This document shows positions 21,926-33,775 of a stretch of 64,000 nt of DNA, piece by piece. How positions within the stretch are numbered: the first letter of the stretch is position 1; the number at the start of each line of letters is the position of its first letter. The stretch is from Archivesica marissinica. Taxonomy: Eukaryota > Mollusca > Bivalvia > Venerida > Vesicomyidae. The translations under genes and the position numbers were made by a program. The notes under the pieces were generated by a model. It was given only the letters and a program-made list of their open reading frames with translations. It made no database searches and was not told the DNA's origin. The DNA lies in the NCBI GenBank assembly GCA_014843695.1, contig CM026387.1, forward strand, positions 64,417,708-64,481,707, given 5' to 3'.

Positions 21926-22215
21926 TACAAAGTCATAAAGTGTCTGTCTGACGGAGTTAACCAGTATTACGTATACCTCTATACACAAAGTCATAAAGTG
22001 TCTGTCTGACGGAGTTAACCAGTATTACGTATACTTCTATACACAAAGTCATAAAGTGTCTGTCTGACGGAGTTAACCAGTATTACGTATACATCTATAC
22101 ACAAAGTCATAAAGTGTCTGTCTGACGGAGTTAACCAGTATTACGTATACATCTATACACAAAGTCATAAAGTGTCTGTCTGACGGAGTTAACCAGTATT
22201 ACGTATACATCTATA
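21926..22215. repeat. 58-bp tandem repeat, 5 copies
   Basis: Unit ATACACAAAGTCATAAAGTG, TCTGTCTGACGGAGTTAACC, then AGTATTACGTATAC; near-identical copies. Confidence 0.95.
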
Positions 22216-22216
22216 G

Positions 22217-22394
22217 CAAAACATGTGTATTGGTCACCTCTAATAAGAAGCCAATCTGTATCAAGCAGCCAGCTTCCAGATTCCCAATATGTTTCTTTAT
22301 TATACATTTGACCTCTCGTAAGCAGCCGCATGTGCTAAGCATCCACTTTCTGAGATTCCATTGACTGGCTGCTTAAGACAGGTTTGACTGTATA
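22217..22394 (-). mobile_element. MITE-T copy, reversed
   Basis: Ends GCTTAAGACAGGTTTGACTG followed by TATA. The interior has ATTCCCAATATG and ACTTTCTGAGATTCCATTG, matching the other MITE-T copies. Confidence 0.8.
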
Positions 22395-22649
22395 GAGACG
22401 TTGGTACGATTTCATTTCATATAGACTTGAACTCAATAATGTATAGGAAAATTTAACAACTGTACGTATTTATGTCCAACATAGCACACACTATGCACTG
22501 TGAAGCTATGCCACATACCGACCACCATTTTACAAACACTACTTTTGTAAACATTGAAACTGACAGATTATTTGATTTTATGAAAGTGGTCAGTGCTCTT
22601 TTATGTCATATGACAGCACAATAAACTATCCTATATTATCTTGTACTTA
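22395..22649. other. No gene
   Basis: No supported feature. Confidence 0.4.
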
Positions 22650-22870
22650 GTTTATACAAATTTAATTTAGCTCGATTGCGAAACAAGTTCTTTCAACTTA
22701 TATTAATCACTCCCGAGACCTCATTCCTGATGGAATCCATCGCCACGCGGGAGAGAAGAGGCAACGTGGAATTTAAATCCCTTGCCTAAGGACACAATCG
22801 TAACGGCTCCAGCGGGGCTCGAACTCCGAACTTTTCGCACGCGAACGCGCATCCACTGCGCTATCACGAC
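22650..22870 (-). mobile_element. SINE-C copy with 13-bp TSD
   Basis: Reversed full-length copy flanked by ATTATCTTGTACT at 22635-22647 and 22872-22884. Confidence 0.92.
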
Positions 22871-22982
22871 GATTATCTTGTACTATACATGGACCACAAA
22901 TGTGTGTTAATACAACATACTTGTATTTTCCCATGTGTTATGACTCCCAACAGAAACAGCTCACATGATCAACTTTTGAGGC

Positions 22983-23204
22983 TTAGTTTATACAAATTTA
23001 TTTTAGCTCGATTGCGAAACAACTTATATTATTCACTCTCGAGACCTCATTCCTGATGGAATCCATCGTCACGAGGGAGAGAGAATAGGAACGTGGAATT
23101 TAAATCCATTGCCTAAGGGCACAATCGTAACGACTCCAGAGGGGTGCGAACTCCGGACCTTTCGCACCCTAAGCGAACGCCCTACCGCAGCGCTATCATG
23201 ACTT
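22983..23204 (-). mobile_element. SINE-C copy
   Basis: Reversed; flanked by CTTTTGAGG and CTTTTTGAGG, a likely target duplication. It lacks the TTCTTTCA segment in the tail. Confidence 0.88.
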
Positions 23205-23342
23205 TTTGAGGTAAAAACTTGTATTTTTGAAAAAGTATTAACAATTTTAAGAATATATCACACTTTCAATTATTACGTAATGTTGTGTTTTAGTTTTCAT
23301 GTAGACCATATTGTTGTCCAAAAGGTGTTTGAATAAAACTGT

Positions 23343-23348
23343 TTTATT
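23343..23348 (-). terminator. Candidate SOBP poly(A) signal
   Basis: AATAAA on the minus strand, about 380 bp after the SOBP stop. If it is used, the 3' UTR would contain MITE-2b. Weak, because AATAAA is common in AT-rich DNA. Confidence 0.25.
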
Positions 23349-23368
23349 TAATCAATACCTCATGCACT

Positions 23369-23629
23369 TTAACTCTTTCACCGCCAATGTCGCATACAAG
23401 CGACTTTGTAAAAAAGTAGAGAACCCGATCGGACAGAACAGAACATGCCGTCTGATCAGGCTATATGCTGATTGCTCTTCAGACAGTGGAGCTGAAGCAC
23501 CTGTCCGAATAGCAAACAACATAGATCCTGATCAGCCGCGGCGTAATCAGACGCGGCGTTACGCCGCGACTGATCTGGATCTATGTTGTTTGCACATGCT
23601 CTGAATTTATTCGGCGCTGAAAGAGTTAA
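23369..23629. mobile_element. MITE-2 copy b, in the probable SOBP 3' UTR or flank
   Basis: TTAACTCTTTCACCGCC and GGCGCTGAAAGAGTTAA ends with TTAA borders. The central palindrome contains GGCGTTACGCCGCG and a CATAGATCC / GGATCTATG frame. Relative to copy a, an extra GCGGCGTAATCAGAC-type segment is duplicated in the palindrome arm. Confidence 0.8.
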
Positions 23630-23725
23630 CTTGTTTTAACATACGCAAGTACTTAACGAAAGCTTGTCACAGACAATGTCCACCCTTGCATGAACTTATT
23701 TACACTCATCGTTTTCGTCCACTAG

Positions 23726-25734
23726 TCATTTGGTTCGGATTCTTGCTCTTGACAAACATCGACGTCTGGCAGCTTCTATAATATCGCGCGGAACGCTTCT
23801 GACATAAACCCGCCTTTCCGGCGAAGGACTCCTCGATTTTTTTGGCATTACTGGAGCATCGAGAATAAGTCCCCTTCTCGACGAATAGGGATTTTCTGTG
23901 GGCGGAAGAGGCAGTGGTTGATTTAAAGGTGACTCCGATTTGTGAGTTATTATGTGTATTTTTGGTACTGGTGGCCCATCTTCTGTATAATTGTCATTGT
24001 CGTCACGTGACAAGCTACTGTCATCATTTACTCTACCAATTATCACGTCAATTTCTGAACCGGTGTCCTCAGATTTGTGTCCATTATCTCGAGTGGCAGA
24101 CAAGTCAATTACACCATCGTTAGAGTCTGACGTTACTGAGTTATATTCGTATCGCGGTATTTTTGAGTTTCTTGAGAGATCTAGCGATCTCATTGATTCA
24201 GGGGTCCTTGACCGTTTATATAAATAATTGTCTCTTCTTTTCATTCTATAATCATTAACACTGACGTACGCAGAGAGATCCGGACACGAATTACGACTGC
24301 CGGATCTACTTTCAGGTTTATCATACGAATTGTATTCACTTCCACATGAAGTGACTGACTCTGGACTGTGAACGTACACAGGAAGTGGAGATCTTGACTC
24401 CTTTGGCTTTTCCACATTTAACTTTGGTATTGGAGATGACTTCTTTTGGTCGTCTTTATTATCACATTGTTTCTTATGACCAAACAATGTCTCCAATTGT
24501 TCCATTGTTAGTGGTATTGGTATTGGTATAGGAACCGGAAGCGGAAGTGGCACCGGAATCGGAATCATCATTGTTACGGGTGGCATTCCAGGTATTCCAA
24601 AACGCTGCGCTGCATCGGTTGCTCCTAGAGAACCATTTTGACCAGGAAAGAATTGAGGAAAGTCAACAGGAAATAAGCTACTCGTTCTCCGCTCCGTCGG
24701 ACCTGGAGACCGCCTCGATTCGTGACGTGGAGATGACCCTGACGCACCAGATTGGTCCGAGCCCGGACTTAACAAGCTCGTGTGATTATTTCTCGTGGTG
24801 TGCTCTTTCTTACTGTTCCTTTTATCCCCTCCATTCTCTGCCTTGTCGCGATTCTCGGGTACAAACGCTCCCGGAAATGGTGGCATAAAACCAGCCATCA
24901 TTAATGGCGGTATGTGGCCGTATGGCAGAAACCCTGGTGGGAATGCGCCCATCAATTGCGGCTGGTGTAGCCACGGATACATTGCAACAGATGGAGGGTG
25001 CATATGGGCAGGGAAGGGGGTGTCAGTGCTCGGTGACGGTGACGATGTATGTGCGTCAGATCTACCAGGACTCGCTCGGTCTGGCTCCCTATCAGATAAC
25101 AAACTCCGTCTGTGCTTTATGTTAGCTTCCTGTTTGATTCGATCTAATAATGTCAGTCTTGATTTCTCCGCGCCATCAGCCTGATGATTGATCTTTAGTG
25201 ATGAAGTTTTGTCAGTTATCGTGAAAGTCTTCCGATATTTTTCTCTCTCTTCGCGGCGTTCCTGACGCTCTCGCTCTCGCGCAGATTCGCGTGCCTCAGC
25301 GGCTCTCCGCGCCTGCTCTCCTTGCATCCACAAATCTGGAGTAATCAAAATTTCTCGTTCACCATCCTTCCCTCCCACAGAATCATCGCATTTCTTACTC
25401 ATATTCTGTAAATGTTCCTGTGTCTCCTTACAGAAAATGCTCATTTTATATTGATTTAAACACTTTTCGCTGCAAAATTGCAATTGGGTTTCTCCGTCCT
25501 GAAATTCCACGTAATTCACGGTGTGACGAACGTGTTTACACCAGTCACATGTCTTGCTCTTCTTAAAGGAGGCGCGTCTATACTGTGTAAAGCAAACTTC
25601 ACTGCAGAATATTCGTGTGCCAGTCGGTGTATCTAGCGAGAGTTGTTTATGATCAGACTTCCGGCACCACGTGCACTCCTGAGTTTGTTCTTTGTCTGGG
25701 GTGGGGACACAAGGGGAATCCGCCGCTTCAGCTT
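23726..25734 (-). CDS. SOBP: SOBP terminal exon (zinc fingers to C-terminus)
   Basis: SOBP is a nuclear protein named for binding the Six-family factor Sine oculis; human and mouse forms act in brain and inner-ear development. This exon encodes 668 residues plus the stop. Numbering from the first visible residue of the 42458 exon, two FCS-type zinc fingers appear at C115/C118/C138/C142 and C157/C160/C182/C186, the second with the family signature QFCSEKCLNQYKM. Then come an E/R-rich segment, a Pro/Met/Gly-rich middle, a PVPIPIPIPL tract, DGVIDLS (matching the SUMO-interaction motif of vertebrate SOBP) and the basic end RRRCLSRARIRTK. The acceptor CTTCTTGCAG is just before 25734. The ORF continues upstream to 25792, but that part is intron: the exon enters in phase 1, which fits the 29449 donor. 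Confidence 0.95.
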
Positions 25735-26073
25735 CTGCAAGAAGGAAATGTGTATAAGCATCGATAGGCCTACTATAATATAAAATAGGCACTATTTATC
25801 TATTATGCTATATGTATTTACATTTGTATTTGCGACTTACATTATTCCGTCCGTTGAAGCCGTACATGTGCGTGTTTGGAACAAAATCAGAACTGAAGAT
25901 TGCAAAGCATATTAACTTCTGACATTTGGAATTCTACATATGCTACCGTTAAGGAATAACTCATCCGATGCGAAGCCTTTTACCAATATTTAGCTAATTA
26001 TGTTCTAAATGTTATGGATTTAAGGAATACTGTGACGAGAGTACAATGCGACTCATGATGAATGATTCCGTCC
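25735..26073. other. SOBP intron, no other feature
   Basis: Intronic sequence between the 29449 donor and the 25734 acceptor; nothing recognised before the 22-bp array. Confidence 0.7.
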
Positions 26074-26984
26074 ACGTAGGCCTATATAGGGGTATACGTA
26101 GATCTATATAGGGGTATACGTAGATATATATAGGGGTATACGTAGATCTATATAGGGGTATACGTAGATCTATATAGCGGTATACGTAGATCTATATAGG
26201 GGTATACGTAGATCTATATAGGGGTATACGTAGATCTATATAGGGGTATACGTAGATCTAATAGCGTATACGTAGATCTATATAGCGGTATACGTAGATC
26301 TATATAGGGTAACAAAAAAACATATAGGTATACGTAGATCTATATAGGGGTATACGTAGATCTATATAGGGGTATACGTAGATCTATATAGGGGTATACG
26401 TAGATCTATATAGGGGTATACGTAGATCTATATAGGGGTATACGTAGATCTATATAGGGGTATACGTAGATCTATATAGGGGTATACGTAGATCTATATA
26501 GGGGTATACGTAGATCTATATAGGGGTATACGTAGATCTATATAGGGGTATACGTAGATCTATATAGGGGTATACGTAGATCTATATAGGGGTATACGTA
26601 GATCTATATAGGGGTATACGTAGATCTATATAGCGGTATACGTAGATCTATATAGGGGTATACGTAGATCTATATAGGGGTATACGTAGATCTATATAGG
26701 GGTATACGTAGATCTATATAGGGGTATACGTAGATCTATATAGGGGTATACGTAGATCTATATAGCGGTATACGTAGATCTATATAGCGGTATACGTAGA
26801 TCTATATAGGGGTATACGTAAATCTATATAGGGGTATACGTAGATCTATATAGGGGTATACGTAGATCTATATAGGGGTATACGTAGATCTATATAGCGG
26901 TATACGTAGATCTATATAGGGGTATACGTAGATCTATATAGCGGTATACGTAGATCTATATAGCGGTATACGTAGATCTATATA
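26074..26984. repeat. 22-bp minisatellite in SOBP intron, about 41 copies
   Basis: Unit TATACGTAGATCTATATAGG followed by GG; GCGG variants are scattered. A few copies at 26257-26330 are damaged (CTAATAGCG, GGGTAACAAAAAAACATA), which looks like uncorrected sequencing error or gene conversion. Confidence 0.97.
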
Positions 26985-27103
26985 TTTTGTTATTTTTGAG
27001 TAGGAATCAAGATTTGAGTTCACGTTCCATGGATAGTGTTAAAAGCTTGGTCTAATATTTGTAAACCCCCACGTGGGTAAGTAATTCTTCTATATTACTT
27101 TAG

Positions 27104-27635
27104 TTTAAAGCGACACTATATCGGTGAAAACGCAAAAGTCTGCAGAATTGTAATTTGCCATTATATGGTATAATTTATTTCCAAATAATTGCCTCAAAAA
27201 CTGAGTATTTCAACAATTAAACAAACGTCGTATACGCGGTTTATTGACATAACACAATAATGTAAATAGGGTCCACACACATGCGTAATACAATGCATAT
27301 CCGGAATAACATGATTTATGTTACAGATTTACCGTTATATCTCACCTGTGTGCCTATACATATTTATTTGTGGACTAATCTTAATTACATTATCTCTAAA
27401 CGAAAGTATCGCGCGTTTAGTATTGACTCCAATGACAAGGAAACGTCAATTCAGGAGCGTGGATGACCGTTATATGAAATCCTACTTTCACTTTTGAAGT
27501 TCGTAGACCACAAAAACACTGTTTATTGATGCAATGTTAGTGTTCGAATGTATTGAGCAGAATTTGTAGTAGCAATGCATTTACACGTGAAAAAATGCAT
27601 TTTATTTGCTTTTTGAGATGTAATGTCGCTTTAAA
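27104..27635. mobile_element. Terminal-inverted-repeat element (MITE candidate)
   Basis: Starts TTTAAAGCGACACTATATC and ends GATGTAATGTCGCTTTAAA, complementary over about 14 of 19 bases. It spans 532 bp with only short ORFs, so it would be non-autonomous. Target duplication unclear. Confidence 0.6.
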
Positions 27636-27765
27636 CAATATTTTATTCAAGAATGATACATAACATAGGAATAGTTGCAACTGAACAATTATGATTGGGG
27701 GAAAAGTTACATAGTAATAGTAATTCTATTAGAATATCATAATTCTTCAGTCACTTTGGTGGAAC

Positions 27766-28042
27766 ATCCGTGGCAGAGTGGTTACGGTCGTTAACGCCAA
27801 ACCACTTACCCCTCACCGCTGCTGGTTCGAATTAAACTGGGGGTGTGGAATTACATATGAGGAAGCTATCCAGCTGGCTTGCGGAAGATCGGTGGTTTTA
27901 CCCGGGTTCCCGTCCGTGTCTGAAATACTGCTAGTCCCCAAGGTTCCCGCCCGTGTCTGACATACTACTAGTCCCCGACCAATAATGGCCGGAGAGTCGT
28001 CATATCACCTAAGCTACTGGTGCGAATTTAAACCCCAGAACC
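27766..28042 (+). mobile_element. SINE-D copy with internal 37-bp duplication
   Basis: Head ATCCGTGGCAGAGTGGTTAC and B box GCTGGTTCGAATTA, body GATCGGTGGTTTTACCCGGG, end AGAGTCGTCATATCACC. The segment beginning GGTTCCCGTCCGTGTCTGA is duplicated in tandem (27903-27976), the same region amplified at 55772-56022. Confidence 0.85.
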
Positions 28043-28079
28043 AAACAAAGATCACTAATTTTGGTCAAATACTAAAATT

Positions 28080-28103
28080 TGTGTGTGTGTGTGGGGGGGG
28101 GGG
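28080..28103. repeat. (GT)n/(G)n microsatellite
   Basis: GTGTGTGTGTGTG followed by about 10 G. Confidence 0.9.
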
Positions 28104-28265
28104 TAATAAATTAGGTATTAAGAGAAACTTTATGATGTCACTGAACTAAAACAGCCGTTTAATGAGAATATCTACATCCCTATAGCCAATTCCTCCACCA
28201 GGTAGTTGCAATCCAGATTCTCCAATGACAAGGTCATAAATCGTTGCCTTGATAATAGGATTCAG

Positions 28266-28540
28266 TGTTACTCTATTTCCATGTGGGGACAGTTGTTGGC
28301 ATGATCCCCGAAACAAACCATGCTTGGCCCTAAGCAAAACACAGTCTCTTCACCGGGGTTTTGGGTGCAGCTAGCTGGAAGCACACCTAGCACATTCCCC
28401 TCGTTACTGTATTTCCATGTGGGGACAGTTGTTGGTATGATCCCCGAAACAAACCATGCTTGGCCCTAAGCAAAACACAGTCTCTTCACCGGGGTTTTGG
28501 GTGCAGCTAGCTGGAAGCACACCCAGCACATTCCCCACGT
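28266..28540. repeat. 136-bp direct duplication in SOBP intron
   Basis: TATTTCCATGTGGGGACAGT begins both copies, which continue to CACATTCCCC with only a few differences. A 63-codon minus-strand ORF (28337-28146) overlaps the first copy; no function assigned. Confidence 0.9.
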
Positions 28541-28730
28541 TATGCCCACCTTTTACCACATTGCACATGTCTCGGAGATTCGCTTACAATGATTTGTGTA
28601 ACTTAAATGTAGGAAACTATCTAACACTAATTAGTTATCTTCGGATCAAATTAAGAATTTCAATCTATTGTAGTGTTTGTTTGTTTGCTTTTGCGGTTCA
28701 AAGTCACTGACTGCCTATGTCTATAACGAC
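28541..28730. other. SOBP intron, nothing recognised
   Basis: No feature seen. Confidence 0.5.
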
Positions 28731-29129
28731 TGTGTAGCTGCTATTGGCTGGGTGTGTAGTTGCTATTGGCTTTGGCTGAGGGTATATCTGCTATTGGCTG
28801 AGGGTGTAGCTGATATTGGCTGAGGGTGTAGCTGCTATTGGCTGAGGGGGTAGCTGCTATTGGCTGAGGGGGTAGCTGCTCAGTATTGACTGAGGGGTAG
28901 CTGCTATTGGCTGAGGGTGTAGCTGCTATTGGGTGAGGGTGTAGCTGATATTGGCGGAGGGTGTAGCTGTTATTGGCTGAGGGTGTAGCTGCTATTGGCT
29001 GAGGGTGTAGCTGCTATTGGCTGAGGGTGTAGCTGCTATTGGCTGAGGGTGTAGCTGCTATTTGCTGAGGGTGTAGCTGCTATTGGCTGAGGGTGTAGCT
29101 GCTATTGGCTGAGGGTGTAGCTGCTATTG
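28731..29129. repeat. 22-bp minisatellite, about 18 copies
   Basis: Unit TGTAGCTGCTATTGGCTGAG followed by GG, contains the CCAAT box complement ATTGG. It runs directly into a 5'-truncated SINE-B. Confidence 0.95.
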
Positions 29130-29380
29130 CCCCCGTCTGACCCTAATAAAATTAACAGTCTTTCAGATGGGACGTTAAACCGATGTCTCGTGTCGGTGCT
29201 TTACACCGTGCACGTAAAAGAACCGGGGGGGACTCTGGAATGGGTCTCTGTCTGTATCATTGCACTATCCTCCAAAATCTAAAATGACTAATCTCTTCAG
29301 GAGGCGTCGCTCATATGGGCAACCGGTAGCGACGCTCATATGGGCAACCGGTAGCGACGATAAATAAACGTAAAACTCAC
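29129..29380 (+). mobile_element. SINE-B copy abutting the array, tail segment duplicated
   Basis: Starts GCCCCCGTCTGACCC with no head; the body is complete. CGCTCATATGGGCAACCGGT plus AGCGACG occurs twice before the ATAAATAAACGT tail. Confidence 0.9.
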
Positions 29381-29448
29381 AAATCCATTTATTCAGTGTA
29401 GCAAAGATGTAAATAGCAAATATTGTTATCCTCAGATTTTAGACTCAC

Positions 29449-29529
29449 CCTCCTGTTCTCGACGTTTCAGTGCTGTCACCAGATTCATATGCTGTTGCGC
29501 TAGTGCGTCATCATCCAAGGGCAATAACC
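29449..29529 (-). CDS. SOBP: SOBP internal exon (27 codons' worth)
   Basis: On the minus strand an acceptor (ATGTGTTTCAG) precedes 29529 and a strong donor (GTGAGT) follows 29449. The 81 bases read LLPLDDDALAQQHMNLVTAL then KRREQE, with split codons on both sides: C+GG (Arg) from the 42257 donor and G+AA (Glu) into the 25734 acceptor. The phase 1/phase 1 fit with both neighbours is strong support. The segment links the N-terminal domain to the zinc fingers and is acidic then basic, with no known domain. It is too short to be found by ORF length. Confidence 0.88.
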
Positions 29530-29698
29530 CTGAAACACATAAGCATATATATGAATATTATATAACAATATAAAATAATATCACACGGTGATATATTATT
29601 TTGGTCCGACAGGGGGATCGAGCAGGTGATCTAATATTGAGCGTAGTGTTCCAATGGGGTAAATGTCTAAATTTGGGAATGTTGATTTCAAATTATAA

Positions 29699-29928
29699 TG
29701 GAAGTCGTGATAGCGCAGTGGATGCGTATTCGCTTCAGGTGCGAACGGTCAGGAGTTTGAACCCCGCTGGAGCCGTTTCGATTGTACCCTTAGGCAAGAC
29801 ATTTAAATTCCACGTTGCATCTTCTCTCTCCCTCATGGTGATGGATTCCATCAGGAGTGAGAGTGATTAATATAAGTTGTAATAACTTGTTTCACAATCG
29901 AGCTAAAATAAATTTGTATAAACTATAA
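29699..29928 (+). mobile_element. SINE-C copy in SOBP intron
   Basis: GGAAGTCGTGATAGCGCAGT to CTAAAATAAATTTGTATAAA. TATAATGG on both sides is a candidate target duplication. Confidence 0.9.
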
Positions 29929-29999
29929 TGGTTGCACTGTTTGAACTTGTTAGAGTGTGCTTCTATTGATCTCATATATCTCACCAGCATGTTATTGAC

Positions 30000-30053
30000 G
30001 GGGTAGAACCACACCCCTTCCACGAGTCAGCTGGATAGCTGCTTCACATGCAA
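30000..30053 (-). mobile_element. SINE-D fragment
   Basis: GGGGTAGAACCACACCCCTT and CAGCTGGATAGCTGCTTC match the reversed SINE-D centre. Confidence 0.5.
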
Positions 30054-30284
30054 GAGTTTATTTGTTGAAAATCAATTGCTAAATCAATAAAATGAAACTA
30101 TGAACAAGCAGAATTGAGTGATTAAAATATTGTGTCGATGATTTGCGTGAAGTTGTTTGATTATCAAGGACTATTTACTACGGCGTACGGATGCAGTTTA
30201 ATGTAATAAGGCTCAACGATATACTGGCCAACAGAAATGTATGTTTTCTTTAAATCACACATTATAGAATTAAGATGCGTATTA

Positions 30285-30495
30285 GTACAGCGTGACTCCT
30301 GTACCGACTCTATATATTGTGGTGCTTGTAGCCTAATCTATGGCCGGGCTGAGCATGCAAATAATATTATACATCAAACATATTCATACATTTACGAATA
30401 TGAGATGTGAGACAGTATAGAGTGACTCCTGTACTGACCCTATACATTTTGGTGCTTGTAGCCTAATCTATGGCCGGGCTGAGCATTCAAATCGT
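30285..30495. repeat. About 131-bp spaced direct duplication
   Basis: GTGACTCCTGTACYGACYCT...GGTGCTTGTAGCCTAATCTA...GGGCTGAGCAT occurs at about 30290 and 30421. Confidence 0.85.
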
Positions 30496-30729
30496 ATTAT
30501 TAACACACACAACATAATCACCTTAGTATATAACATAGGAGTGTTAACTAAACTTTTTAGTACGCTCGCCAATATGGTTCGCCGGAGGCGAGGGTAAATA
30601 AGTTCAATCATCATCATCTATGTTTTCTTTCAAATGTATGGTTGTTGTAACTGTGGTAATGTGATTAAAGGGATCTCTCTCAGAAGGTCTGTAATATTCA
30701 TATAGTCTTCATGCAACAGATAGGTTATG

Positions 30730-30968
30730 AGTTCGAATCCCGTTGGAACCAAGGTGGTTGTGTTGTCCATAGGCAAGAGGAGTTAAAAGTCCACATTGCC
30801 TCTTCTCTCTCCCTCATGGGTGTATTCAACAACGAATGAGGCAAGAGGAGTTAAAAGTCCACATTGCCTCTTCTCTCTCCCTCATGGGTGTATTCAACAA
30901 GGAATGGGGTCTCCAGCGCGATTAATCTAATATTGTAAAAGCTTGTTTTGCAAATAAATCTGTATAAA
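30730..30968 (+). mobile_element. Diverged SINE-C relative with 68-bp internal duplication
   Basis: B box GAGTTCGAATCC, body ATTGCCTCTTCTCTCTCCCT, tail CAAATAAATCTGTATAAA. The segment AGGCAAGAGGAGTTAAAAGT...CAACAACGAATG is repeated in tandem. Confidence 0.75.
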
Positions 30969-31297
30969 ATAGTTCCTCACATTACATCGGAGGCTCTACT
31001 CACATGGGTGGTATGTTGTAAGAAATTTAAACTAAAATGTGATGAAAACCTTATAGTATTCAAATGCAGGGATTGCAATGCACGTGCGGACCAGAAACGA
31101 AGGTGTGTAATGTTCATATATTTTTCATGCGAGTAAACAGATACGTCACATCACAACATTTGATAACTTGCTAGTATTAATTAAATGTATTTTATTTCCC
31201 TCACACCGTGTATGTTACCATATGGTTTCTGAATTAATATTCACTTATCATATCAAAATTCATTTATAAATATAGTAATTATTGAGCATTGTATAAC
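30969..31297. other. SOBP intron, nothing recognised
   Basis: AT-rich; no feature seen. Confidence 0.5.
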
Positions 31298-32090
31298 ATT
31301 GAAATAAATACAGAAACGTCATAGCGCGCCTTGTTAGTTGGGCAGATACTGGTATTGAAATAAATACAGTAGCTTCATAGCGCGCCTTGTTAGTTGGGCA
31401 GATACTGGTATTGAAATAAATACAGTAGCTACATAGCGCGCCTGGTTAGTTGGGCAGATACTGGTATTGAAATAAATACAGTAACGTCATAGCGCGCCTG
31501 GTTAGTTGGGCAGATACTGGTATTGAAATAAATACAGTAACGTCATAGCGCGCCTGGTTAGTTGGGCAGATACTGGTATTGAAATAAATACAGTAGCTTT
31601 ATAGCGCGCCTGGTTAGTTGGGCAGATACTGGTATTGAAATAAATACAGTAACGTCATAGCGCGCCTGGTTAGTTGGGCAGATACTGGTATTGAAATAAA
31701 TACAGTAGCTTTATAGCGCGCCTGGTTAGTTGGGCAGATACTGGTATTGAAATAAATACAGTAACTACATAGCGCACCTTGTTAGTTGGTCAGATACTGT
31801 TATTGAAATAAATACAGTAGCTACATAGCGCACCTTGTTAGTTGGACAGATACTGTTGTTGAAATAAATACAGTAACATCATGGCGCACCTGGTGGGTTG
31901 GACAGATACTGTTATTGAAATAAATACAGTAACATCATGGCGCACCTGGTGGATTGGGCGGATACTGTTATTGAAATAAATACAGTAACATCATGGCGCA
32001 CCTGGTGGGTTGGGCGGATACTGTTATTGAAATAAATACAGTAACATCATGGGGCACCTGGTGGGTTGGGCGGATACTGTTATTGAAATA
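31298..32090. repeat. 56-bp minisatellite, about 14 copies
   Basis: Unit ATTGAAATAAATACAGTAAC, GTCATAGCGCGCCTGGTTAG, TTGGGCAGATACTGGT. Divergence grows toward 32090 (GCGCACCTGGTGGGTTGG), forming two subfamilies. Confidence 0.95.
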
Positions 32091-32191
32091 TGGGACTTCG
32101 GATTGGTTCATAAAATTAAGATAAGCCCTTAGGATTGAATGATACATACGATGAGTGGCTGAGCTATTTACTTTAGTCAAATTTAATCAGC

Positions 32192-33135
32192 TTTCCATTA
32201 CACATGGGCATTCAGCGCTCCATTACACCTGCACATTCAGCTTTCCATTACACATGCGCAATCAGCGCTCCATTCCACATGCGCAATCAATGCTCCATTA
32301 CACATGCGCAATCAGCTTTCCATTACATATGCGCAATCAGCTTTCCATTACATATGCGCAATCAGCTTTCCATTACACATGCGCAATCAGCTTTCCATTA
32401 CACATGCGCAATCAGCGCCCCATTACACATGCGCAATCAGCGCTCCATTACACATGCGCAATCAGCTTTCCATTACACATGCTCATTCAGCGCTCCATTG
32501 CACCTGCGCAATCAGCTTTCCATTACATATGCGCAATCAGCTTTCCATTACACATGCGCAATCAGCTTTCCATTACACATGCGCAATCAGCGCCCCATTA
32601 CACATGCGCAATCAGCGCTCCATTACACATGCGCAATCAGCTTTCCATTACACATGCGCAATCAGCGCTCTATTACACATGCGCAATCAGCGCTACATTA
32701 CACATGCGCAATCAGCGCTCCATTGCACCTGCGCAATCAGCTTTCCATTACACATGCACATTCAGCGCTCCATTACACATGCGCAATCAGCTTCCCATTA
32801 CACATGCGCAATCAGCGCTCCATTACACATGCGCAATCAGCTTTCCATTACACATGCGCAATCAGCGCTCCATTACACATTCGCAATCAGCTGTCCATTA
32901 CTCATGCGCATTCAGCGCTCAATTACACATGCGCAATCAGCGCTCCATTACGCATGCGCATTCAGCGCTCAATTACACATGCGCAATCAGCGCTCCATTA
33001 CGCATGCGCAATCAGCTTTCCATTACACATGCGCAATCAGCTTTCCATTACACATGCGCAATCAGCGCTCCATTACGCATGCGCAATCAGCGCTCTATTA
33101 CACATGCGCAATCAGCGCTCCATTACGCATGCACA
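32192..33135. repeat. 25-bp minisatellite, about 38 copies
   Basis: Unit CCATTACACATGCGCAATCA followed by GCTTT or GCGCT, giving two interleaved unit types. No stop appears in any forward frame, producing overlapping ORFs of 280-367 codons that are not genes. Confidence 0.97.
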
Positions 33136-33775
33136 CTCGCAGTTAGATTTTGCATGCACAGTAATGAAAGTGAAAAATATTAAAAAATACAATATATCAA
33201 CTGCAATTTGGAATATGATAAAAAATCATTTATATACAGGTATCAGTGCAACATTCACCACCAAATTACCATATGTGGAGGGGGTGGGTGCCTTTAGTGA
33301 GAAATAAATACACACTGAATGGGTCAACAGTATTGAAAAAGAGCCATTTTCGGGTGATTCAAAGGTACATCTGTTCAAACATACACGTTTTGGAGGCAAA
33401 CTATATTTGGGGAACATATAAATGGACTGTATGTTATAATAGAGGCGTATGCAGATTTCAATAGCAAGTGGTTATGGAAGGCTTTGACATTGGGGCGTCC
33501 GAGTTAAAGTTTGACAACGACAACAACAACAACAACAACAAGAAATGGTTCATACAAACAGTTACAAGTTTTCTGATTGTCAACAAATACTAATCTTCGT
33601 TTTGCTTCTACAATACAGTTTATATAAATATAAATGGTTCATTTATATACTGTTAATTTCGGTAAAATGAAATGAAAATTATATTGTGTGTACATGTTTT
33701 GTCATAAGTATTAGGGCGTCAAGAGATATTACGGGGCGTCCATGGTGGGACTAGTCGTGACTACGTTACTCCCGG
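33136..33775. other. SOBP intron, (CAA)n and AT-rich sequence
   Basis: A short (CAA)n run is at about 33516-33541. Otherwise nothing recognised. Confidence 0.5.

Noticed and set aside
25735..25792. Start of SOBP at 25792 (ATG of the long ORF)
   Set aside because: A good acceptor lies at 25735-25744 and the phase fits the 29449 donor. The 19 upstream residues have no SOBP similarity.
28146..28337. 63-codon minus-strand ORF with a protein-like end (LVIGESGLQLPGGGIGYRD)
   Set aside because: It overlaps a 136-bp duplication, lies in an SOBP intron, and lacks a convincing acceptor. No family recognised; kept only as a note.
32155..33307. Three overlapping long ORFs (280-367 codons)
   Set aside because: They exist only because the 25-bp unit lacks stops in every forward frame. 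The three frames give the same peptide out of phase, and there is no start context or splice support.
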